Positions 5,941 through 10,981 of a stretch of DNA of 10,981 bases are shown piece by piece. The notes under the pieces were generated by a model that was given only the letters and a program-made list of their open reading frames with translations, had not been told where the DNA came from and ran no database searches. This DNA is from Pseudomonadota bacterium. Its GTDB lineage: Bacteria > Pseudomonadota > Gammaproteobacteria > Burkholderiales > Burkholderiaceae_B. Made by a program: the position numbers and the translations under genes. The DNA is taken from NCBI GenBank assembly GCA_021793095.1, contig JAJYTK010000014.1:1-10981 (forward strand), read 5' to 3'. Within the stretch, counting starts at the first letter, position 1. Each line of letters begins with the position of its first letter.

Positions 5941-6282
5941 CCACGGCCGTTGGCCCCCAAGGATGTGTAGGTGTAAGTGATGGACTTCTTGTCCGCCATC
6001 GTCACCATTGTTAATAACTAAACGAAAGCCGCCTTGAAGGCCGGGACGGCAGCCATTTTCAGCAGCAATTTTGGGTGCTAATGCCATCATCCTGCCCAGC
6101 CACGGTGCATCATCGTCTTGGACATCTTGCATGGAAACAACATGTGCCTTGGGAACGACTAAAATATGCACGGGTGCGGCGGGGTTGATATCCTTGAAGG
6201 CGAAAAACTCATCGTCCTCATAAACCTTTGTGGATGGCAGGCTACCTTTAACAATTTTACAGAAAATACAATTTTCGCTCAT
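5938..6282 (-). CDS. HIT-family hydrolase (HinT-like)
   Basis: A histidine-triad protein of the Hint branch, members of which hydrolyse adenosine phosphoramidates and acyl-adenylates in the cytoplasm. The 114-residue protein carries the triad motif H102-L-H104-L-H106 in HHLHLHILGG, near the C-terminus. The N-terminal CIFCKIV with its CxxC pair (Cys5, Cys8) is also typical, as are FKDINPAAPVHILVVPK (29-45) and RLVINNG (87-93). The length is close to E. coli HinT. HIT genes commonly sit between hisE and tatA in betaproteobacteria, so the position is conserved rather than informative about substrate. It starts 58 bases after hisE with no strong Shine-Dalgarno sequence. Family assignment is secure; the natural substrate is not known. 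Confidence 0.95.
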   Translation of the reverse strand: MSENCIFCKIVKGSLPSTKVYEDDEFFAFKDINPAAPVHILVVPKAHVVSMQDVQDDDAPWLGRMMALAPKIAAENGCRPGLQGGFRLVINNGDDGGQEVHHLHLHILGGQRPW

Positions 6283-6340
6283 AACTTAAATCAAATAATG
6301 ACCTGATAATTAGTTGTGTGTCTATTCGTGCTGGCCAAGA

Positions 6341-6691
6341 TTATTTTTTGCGCGCTGCCTTTTCTGCCAGACCCGAAAGCCCCTGTCGGCGGGCAAGCTC
6401 GGTAAATACCTCTTCGGGCCGTACTTGATAATAACTTAACACAACCAAACAGTGAAACCATAAATCAGCCATTTCATAGATGATTTGTGTTGGATCATCG
6501 TCTTTGGCTGCGAGCAGTACCTCGGCGGCCTCTTCGCCTACTTTTTTTAGAAAGGCATTGGGCCCCTGATGTAGCAAGCGTGCGCTGTATGAGCTGTCGG
6601 GGTCACCCCCACGGTCAGGGTGGCGCGTCTCGAGGAGATCAGCAAGCTGGCTGAATATCTGGTTGAGGTCTTGATCTGCGTTTGAGGACAT
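6341..6691 (-). CDS. hisE: Phosphoribosyl-ATP pyrophosphatase
   Basis: HisE removes pyrophosphate from phosphoribosyl-ATP to give phosphoribosyl-AMP, the second step of histidine synthesis. It is an all-helical member of the MazG-like family. The 116-residue protein has the metal-binding pattern [13 protein letters not shown] (50-62) and [14 protein letters not shown], in which the acidic residues coordinate magnesium. In many enterobacteria hisI and hisE are fused; here they are separate genes 59 bases apart, as in other betaproteobacteria. It is the last histidine gene of the operon. The C-terminus is basic (EKAARKK). Secure. Confidence 0.96.
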   Translation of the reverse strand: MSSNADQDLNQIFSQLADLLETRHPDRGGDPDSSYSARLLHQGPNAFLKKVGEEAAEVLLAAKDDDPTQIIYEMADLWFHCLVVLSYYQVRPEEVFTELARRQGLSGLAEKAARKK

Positions 6692-6750
6692 GGTGTGTTT
6701 GTATCACATTCTTAAAGGGGTATTGTACCGCGCTTTGGCAGATCACGGCA

Positions 6751-7143
6751 TTATCGGTAGATTTCTGTTGGATCTTTGAGTATGGGTTCGACGGGTTGCC
6801 ACTGCAGTCCCTCTGGGCCCTCGGTGAGTTGTTGGTAAAAGCAACTTTCCCGTCCGGTGTGACAAGCAATGCCTCCTTTTTGCTCTACCTTGAGTAAGAT
6901 CACGTCAGCATCACAATCTAAACGGATGTCATGTACGATTTGTTCGTGACCGGATTCCTCGCCTTTGTGCCATAGTTTTTGGCGCGACCGAGACCAATAG
7001 GTGGCTTTGCGGCTGTTGACAGTATGTTTGAGTGCGTCCGTATTCATCCAGGCGACCATGAGCACTTGGCCGCTTTGCCAGTCTTGGGCGATGGCAGGGA
7101 TCAGTCCCTGGGCGTCAAATTGAACCTCGGAGAGCCAGCTCAT
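6751..7143 (-). CDS. hisI: Phosphoribosyl-AMP cyclohydrolase
   Basis: HisI opens the adenine ring of phosphoribosyl-AMP, the third step of histidine synthesis, in the cytoplasm. The 130-residue monofunctional protein has the core motif [16 protein letters not shown] (47-62). It also has the magnesium-site acidic residues D76-C77-D78-A-D80, and the zinc-binding cysteines Cys77, Cys94 and Cys101 in the DCDAD and CHTGRESCF elements. AGAGGA lies six bases ahead of the ATG. It starts 12 bases after hisF, indicating tight coupling within the operon. Secure. Confidence 0.97.
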   Translation of the reverse strand: MSWLSEVQFDAQGLIPAIAQDWQSGQVLMVAWMNTDALKHTVNSRKATYWSRSRQKLWHKGEESGHEQIVHDIRLDCDADVILLKVEQKGGIACHTGRESCFYQQLTEGPEGLQWQPVEPILKDPTEIYR

Positions 7144-7155
7144 GGGGCATCCTCT

Positions 7156-7938
7156 TTATTTTGTGTGGATTCCTTGTGCATTTAAAAACGCTTTGGCGGC
7201 TTGGATGGTGTAGGTGCCATAATGAAAAATACTGGCTGCCAATACGCCTTGGGCGCCGCCTTTGAGCACCCCATCAGCGAGATGTTCTAGGGTGCCTACC
7301 CCACCCGATGCAATGACCGGAATACTGACAGCGTCGCTAATGGCGCGGGTCAGGGTCAGGTCAAAGCCCGATTGTGTGCCATCTCGATCCATGCTGGTCA
7401 ACAATAGCTCGCCAGCCCCTAAAGTTTCGGCGCGTTGTGCCCACTCGATGGCGTCCAGACCGGTGCGGTGTTTGCCCCCGCGGGTACAGACCTCCCAGTG
7501 GGGCTCGTCTGTAGGGGTTTGTGTTTTAAGTTTGGCATCGATGGCAATGATGAGTCGCTCGCTGCCAATTTGTGCTGCGGCCTGCTCAATGAGCGCAGGG
7601 TGATCGACGGCAGCGCTATTGATGGAAACCTTGCTCGCGCCGGCGGTAATCATGGCCTGTAGGTCTTCGAGGGTACGCATGCCCCCACCCACAATGATCG
7701 GCACATCGGTTTGATGGCTGAGCTGTGCCAAAATGCGGTGGATCACGGCGTTATTTTGGCTATCCCCGGTGATATTGAGCAAAACAATTTCATCAGCACC
7801 GGCATCTGCATAGCGAGCGGCTACCTCGATGGGGTCACCGGCGTCGTTGAGGTCCACAAAGTTGACCCCCTTGACGACGCGGCCATCGGCCAAATCAAGG
7901 CAGGGGATAATTCGGCAGGTGGGTTGGGGGGTGCTCAT
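7156..7938 (-). CDS. hisF: Imidazole glycerol phosphate synthase cyclase subunit
   Basis: HisF is the (beta/alpha)8 cyclase that turns PRFAR and ammonia into imidazole glycerol phosphate and AICAR. Ammonia normally comes from its glutaminase partner HisH. The 260-residue protein keeps both catalytic aspartates, Asp15 in IIPCLDLADGR and Asp134 in IAIDAK. The phosphate-binding motifs VGGGMRT, LTSMDRDGT and VIASGGVG are also intact. Two positions are odd. The strand-2 motif, usually DITAS, reads NITGD with Asn55 for the conserved Asp. The usual GADKVS loop reads GASKVS. No hisH lies next to it and no glutaminase domain is fused. It follows hisA by 38 bases. Identity is secure; full activity is likely but the substitution merits a test. 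Confidence 0.96.
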   Translation of the reverse strand: MSTPQPTCRIIPCLDLADGRVVKGVNFVDLNDAGDPIEVAARYADAGADEIVLLNITGDSQNNAVIHRILAQLSHQTDVPIIVGGGMRTLEDLQAMITAGASKVSINSAAVDHPALIEQAAAQIGSERLIIAIDAKLKTQTPTDEPHWEVCTRGGKHRTGLDAIEWAQRAETLGAGELLLTSMDRDGTQSGFDLTLTRAISDAVSIPVIASGGVGTLEHLADGVLKGGAQGVLAASIFHYGTYTIQAAKAFLNAQGIHTK

Positions 7939-7976
7939 GGTCGGCTACCTCGTGATTGTGATTACCAGGGCGCAAT

Positions 7977-8711
7977 TTATAATGCGTCGACGTAGCGTTG
8001 GGCGGCCTGGAAATCTACCGTGCCCTCGTAAATGCTGCGGCCTAAAATCACCCCCTCGATGCCCTCGTCAGCCACGGCGCACAAGGCCTTGATATCGTCT
8101 ATAGAAGAGACACCGCCCGAGGCAATGACAGGGATATTTACTGCCTGGGCTAGCGCCAGCGTTGCCGGGATGTTAACGCCCGAAAGCATGCCATCACGAC
8201 CAATATCAGTGTAAATAATAGATTCGCAGCCATAATCAGCAAACTTTTGGGCCAGATCGACGACATCATGGCGACTGAGCTTGCTCCAACCGTCTGTGGC
8301 GACCTTGCCATCCCGGGCATCCAACCCCACGATAATGTGCCCAGGAAAAGCGGTGCAGGCATCGCGCAAAAACCCTGGGTTTTTAACCGCGGCCGTACCG
8401 ATGATGACATATTGGATACCGAGGTCTAAATAGGCCTCGATGGTGTCTAAATCACGGATGCCCCCGCCAATTTGTACGGGCGCATCGCCATCTACTGCCT
8501 CGATGATGGCCTCAATTGCCTCGCGGTTAACCGGTTTGCCCGCAAAGGCCCCATTGAGATCCACCAGATGCAGGCGCTCGGCCCCTTGGTCGAGCCACTG
8601 ATTGGCCATGGCTGCAGGGTCGTCTGAAAACACAGTGACCGCATCCATATCGCCTTGGCGTAGGCGGACACAGCGGCCGTCTTTGAGATCGATAGCGGGT
8701 ATGAGCAACAT
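7977..8711 (-). CDS. hisA: ProFAR isomerase
   Basis: HisA isomerises ProFAR to PRFAR, the fourth step of histidine synthesis, on a (beta/alpha)8 barrel related to HisF. The 244-residue protein has the N-terminal [16 protein letters not shown] with catalytic Asp8. It also has Asp131 in VGLDARDG, the phosphate-site motifs IGGGIRD and VIASGGVSS, and [10 protein letters not shown]. The length is normal. The start lies only two bases after the hisB stop, so hisA is almost certainly translationally coupled to hisB. In related operons hisH separates these two genes; here it does not. Secure. Confidence 0.97.
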   Translation of the reverse strand: MLLIPAIDLKDGRCVRLRQGDMDAVTVFSDDPAAMANQWLDQGAERLHLVDLNGAFAGKPVNREAIEAIIEAVDGDAPVQIGGGIRDLDTIEAYLDLGIQYVIIGTAAVKNPGFLRDACTAFPGHIIVGLDARDGKVATDGWSKLSRHDVVDLAQKFADYGCESIIYTDIGRDGMLSGVNIPATLALAQAVNIPVIASGGVSSIDDIKALCAVADEGIEGVILGRSIYEGTVDFQAAQRYVDAL

Positions 8712-8713
8712 GG

Positions 8714-9301
8714 TTAGAGTACCCCCTTGGTCGATGGGATCACGCCTTCATTACGTGGATCGGGCTCGAGCGCCATGCGTACGGCACGACCAAAAGCTTT
8801 GAAAATAGTTTCGCATTGGTGGTGCGCGTTTTCACCGCGTAAGTTATCGATGTGCAGTGTGGTGTGTGCATGATTCACAAAGCCTTGGAAAAACTCGCGC
8901 ACCAGCTCGGTATCAAAGGTGCCCACTTTTTCACGATGGAATTGGGCGTGAAAAAATAAACCAGGGCGCCCTGAGAAATCGATCACCACGCGGCTGAGGG
9001 ACTCGTCCAAGGGGACATAAGCGTGCCCATAACGGCGAATACCGGCTTTGTCACCAATGGCTTGTGCAAATGCCTGACCAATGGCGATACCAATATCTTC
9101 TACCGAATGGTGATCGTCAATATGAGTGTCGCCGTCGCAGTATACCTTGAGGTCAATGACGCCATGGCGAGCGATTTGATGCAACATATGATCCAAAAAA
9201 GGGACCCCACTATTGAGATCATGGCGTCCGGTGCCGTCGAGGTTAACAGCTACCTTGATTTTGGTTTCGTAGGTATCGCGAGAAATTTCAGCTTTGCGCA
9301 T
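8714..9301 (-). CDS. hisB: Imidazoleglycerol-phosphate dehydratase
   Basis: HisB dehydrates imidazole glycerol phosphate to imidazole acetol phosphate using a two-manganese site. The 195-residue protein is the monofunctional form, without the histidinol-phosphatase domain found in E. coli HisB. That phosphatase must therefore be encoded elsewhere. The metal-binding motifs are FLDHML (35-40), DDHHSVED (62-69), HAHTTLH (144-150) and ENAHHQCE (157-164), and the C-terminus ends in the usual PSTKGVL. It starts 11 bases after the hisD stop, with no hisC in between and only a weak ribosome binding site. Secure. Confidence 0.97.
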   Translation of the reverse strand: MRKAEISRDTYETKIKVAVNLDGTGRHDLNSGVPFLDHMLHQIARHGVIDLKVYCDGDTHIDDHHSVEDIGIAIGQAFAQAIGDKAGIRRYGHAYVPLDESLSRVVIDFSGRPGLFFHAQFHREKVGTFDTELVREFFQGFVNHAHTTLHIDNLRGENAHHQCETIFKAFGRAVRMALEPDPRNEGVIPSTKGVL

Positions 9302-9312
9302 GTGACAGTCTA

Positions 9313-10620
9313 TTATTCAGTAGTAGATAATCGGAGTTTGGCGCTTTGGGCGTGTGCATATAAACCTTCGCCCTCGGCCAAAGTAGCAGCCACGGGACCC
9401 AATGTTTGGGCACCAGTGTATGAAACATGAATGATGCTACTGCGTTTTTGGAAGTCGTATACTCCCAAGGGGGAAGAAAACCGCGCTGTTTGTGCGGTCG
9501 GTAAGACGTGGTTAGGCCCGGCGCAGTAATCGCCCAGTGATTCCGAGCTATAAGGGCCCAAGAAAATGGCCCCTGCATGGCGGATGCGCTCGAGACAATA
9601 GTCGGGATCTGCTGTCGCGAGCTCTAAGTGCTCGGCAGCAATGATATTGGCAATATCGCAGGCCGTGTCTAGGTCAGGGACATGAATCAATGCCCCGCGA
9701 TCACTCAGGCTCGTGCGAATGATATCCTGACGCGGCATGGTGGGCAACAAGCGATGGATTTCAGCCTCGACTGCATCTAAAAAGTCAGCATCCGGTGAAA
9801 TCAGAATGGCTTGGGCCAACTCGTCGTGCTCGGCCTGAGAAAAGAGATCCATCGCTATCCAGTGGGCCGACACGCTGCCATCTGAGATGATGAGGATTTC
9901 ACTGGGCCCGGCAATCATATCGATGCCAACGGTGCCAAAGACTCGGCGCTTGGCCTCGGCCACATAGGCATTGCCTGGCCCTACTATTTTATCGACAGCA
10001 GGGATGGTTTCAGTCCCATAGGCCAATGCGGCGATGGCCTGTGCACCCCCGATGGCAAAGACTCTATCGACACCGCCCAAGGCTGCTGCAGCCAATACCA
10101 GATCATTGCGCTCGCCGCCGGGGGTGGGGGTGACCATGATAAGCTCTCGGACGCCGGCAACCTTGGCGGGTAGGGCATTCATGAGTACGGATGAGGGATA
10201 GGCGGCCTTGCCCCCTGGGACGTACAGCCCAACCCTATCGAGTGGGGTGATGCGCTGTCCGAGTCGTGTGCCGTTGGCCTCGGTGTACGACCAATCCTCT
10301 TGGAGTTGGTGTTCATGATAAGCACGGATACGTGCTGCCGCGGTCTCTAAAGCAATGCGTTGCGCGGCGGGTAGGTTGTTTTGTGCTGCTTGGAGTGTTT
10401 CAGCTGAAATTTCCAGGGCAGCGATATCCTCAACCTCAAGCGCATCAAAGCGCTGGGTGTACCGTAGCAACGCAGCATCACCGTTTTGACGAATGTCGTG
10501 AATGATATCGCGGCAAACGGCTTCTATGGATGCATCTTGTTCGTCTTCGTAGGCGAGTAAAGCGCGTAACTGGGTATCAAATTGAGGGTTGGTCGCATTG
10601 AGGCGTCGAATGACCGTCAT
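9313..10620 (-). CDS. hisD: Histidinol dehydrogenase
   Basis: HisD carries out the last two steps of the pathway, oxidising L-histidinol to L-histidine with two NAD+. The 435-residue length is typical. The zinc ligands and catalytic residues are all present: Gln262 and His265 in FSQAEHDE, Glu330-His331 in AAEHLEL, Asp364 in [11 protein letters not shown], and His423 in EGLYAHAQ. Other conserved blocks include [15 protein letters not shown] (141-145 region), [15 protein letters not shown] and [15 protein letters not shown] lies six bases ahead of the ATG. It follows hisG by 43 bases. Secure. Confidence 0.98.
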   Translation of the reverse strand: MTVIRRLNATNPQFDTQLRALLAYEDEQDASIEAVCRDIIHDIRQNGDAALLRYTQRFDALEVEDIAALEISAETLQAAQNNLPAAQRIALETAAARIRAYHEHQLQEDWSYTEANGTRLGQRITPLDRVGLYVPGGKAAYPSSVLMNALPAKVAGVRELIMVTPTPGGERNDLVLAAAALGGVDRVFAIGGAQAIAALAYGTETIPAVDKIVGPGNAYVAEAKRRVFGTVGIDMIAGPSEILIISDGSVSAHWIAMDLFSQAEHDELAQAILISPDADFLDAVEAEIHRLLPTMPRQDIIRTSLSDRGALIHVPDLDTACDIANIIAAEHLELATADPDYCLERIRHAGAIFLGPYSSESLGDYCAGPNHVLPTAQTARFSSPLGVYDFQKRSSIIHVSYTGAQTLGPVAATLAEGEGLYAHAQSAKLRLSTTE

Positions 10621-10663
10621 GAAACTATCCTAAGTGAATACCTCTGAATTGTAACTCTTTTCG

Positions 10664-10981
10664 CTAGCTTTGGGGCTCGGGCTGGATGGCGGCATGCATG
10701 AGCGCATCCATCAGGGGTTGTAATTCGGGCTGTCGGGTTTTTAAAGCGGCCTGGTTAATAATGAGTCGAGAAGAGATATTGGCGATCTCTTCAACCTCAA
10801 CCAAGTTGTTGGCTTTGAGGGTGCCACCAGTAGATACCAGATCCACAATCGCATCGGCTAGGCCCACCAGTGGGGCCAGCTCCATTGACCCGTACAGCTT
10901 GATGAGGTCAACATAGACCCCTTTGCTCGCAAAGTGCTCGCGGGTCGCACGAATGTATTTCGTCGCAATGCGTAGAGATCG
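10664..10981 (-). CDS. hisG: ATP phosphoribosyltransferase, short form (5' end outside the window)
   Basis: HisG couples ATP and PRPP in the first, committed step of histidine synthesis. Only the last 105 codons are visible; the frame is open to the window edge, beginning [17 protein letters not shown]. The family motifs [10 protein letters not shown] and [16 protein letters not shown] (the PRPP-binding loop) are present, followed by [19 protein letters not shown]. The protein ends about 30 residues after this, without the roughly 80-residue ACT-like regulatory domain of long HisG. It is therefore the short form, which in characterised bacteria works in a complex with the HisRS-like subunit HisZ; hisZ is not in the window. 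An internal ATG at 10885 is not the start. Secure. Confidence 0.95.
   Translation of the reverse strand, partial: RSLRIATKYIRATREHFASKGVYVDLIKLYGSMELAPLVGLADAIVDLVSTGGTLKANNLVEVEEIANISSRLIINQAALKTRQPELQPLMDALMHAAIQPEPQS

Noticed and set aside
7156..7938. HisF as a HisH-HisF fusion explaining the missing hisH.
   Set aside because: The protein is 260 residues, all accounted for by the cyclase barrel; no glutaminase domain or Cys-His-Glu triad is present.
1..10981. Mobile element, CRISPR array, tRNA or integration site.
   Set aside because: No transposase or integrase, no regularly spaced repeats, and no tRNA-like cloverleaf was recognised; coding sequence fills nearly the whole window.

Overview
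The window reads as a chromosomal core region of a betaproteobacterium, most likely Burkholderiales and plausibly the Alcaligenaceae. The evidence is the gene order: a compact histidine operon, a HIT-family hydrolase, tatABC, a NIF3-family protein, mscL, and the first gene of a cytochrome bc1 operon (petA). Base composition looks intermediate, lower than in high-GC Bordetella or Burkholderia, but I did not compute it. All genes except mscL are on the minus strand, so the biological order runs from high to low coordinates. No gene-free stretch exceeds 300 bases; the longest is the 190-base petA/mscL divergent spacer.

Positions 10981 to 6341 hold the histidine genes hisG (cut by the window edge), hisD, hisB, hisA, hisF, hisI and hisE, separated by 2 to 59 bases. 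hisC and hisH, usually found between hisD/hisB and hisB/hisA in related bacteria, are absent, and the joints there are very tight (11 and 2 bases). HisF also has Asn where the family's DITAS-type motif normally has Asp. HisG ends without a C-terminal regulatory domain, so it is the short form that normally needs HisZ.

Positions 6282 to 4032 hold hit, tatA, tatB and tatC: a purine-nucleotide phosphoramidase-like protein and a complete twin-arginine translocase. The operon probably continues from the histidine genes, because no clear terminator separates them.

Positions 3903 to 2266 hold a periplasmic molybdenum sulfite dehydrogenase with a twin-arginine signal peptide, followed by a small monohaem cytochrome c, its probable electron acceptor (SorAB-like). 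This pair looks like an accessory insertion in the tatC-nif3 neighbourhood. A strong intrinsic terminator (10-bp stem plus six U) sits between the two genes, which is unexpected for a two-subunit system and suggests attenuation or partial readthrough. An operator-like dyad lies ahead of the dehydrogenase gene.

Positions 2170 to 1 hold nif3, convergent mscL on the plus strand, and divergent petA (Rieske protein, also a Tat substrate). The petB ribosome binding site is visible at the left edge. The window therefore combines the Tat translocase with two of its likely cofactor-containing substrates, both feeding electrons towards c-type cytochromes. I saw no mobile element, CRISPR array, tRNA or rRNA. 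The genes are mostly ordinary; the points of interest are the histidine-operon losses, the HisF substitution, and the regulatory structures around the sulfite dehydrogenase.
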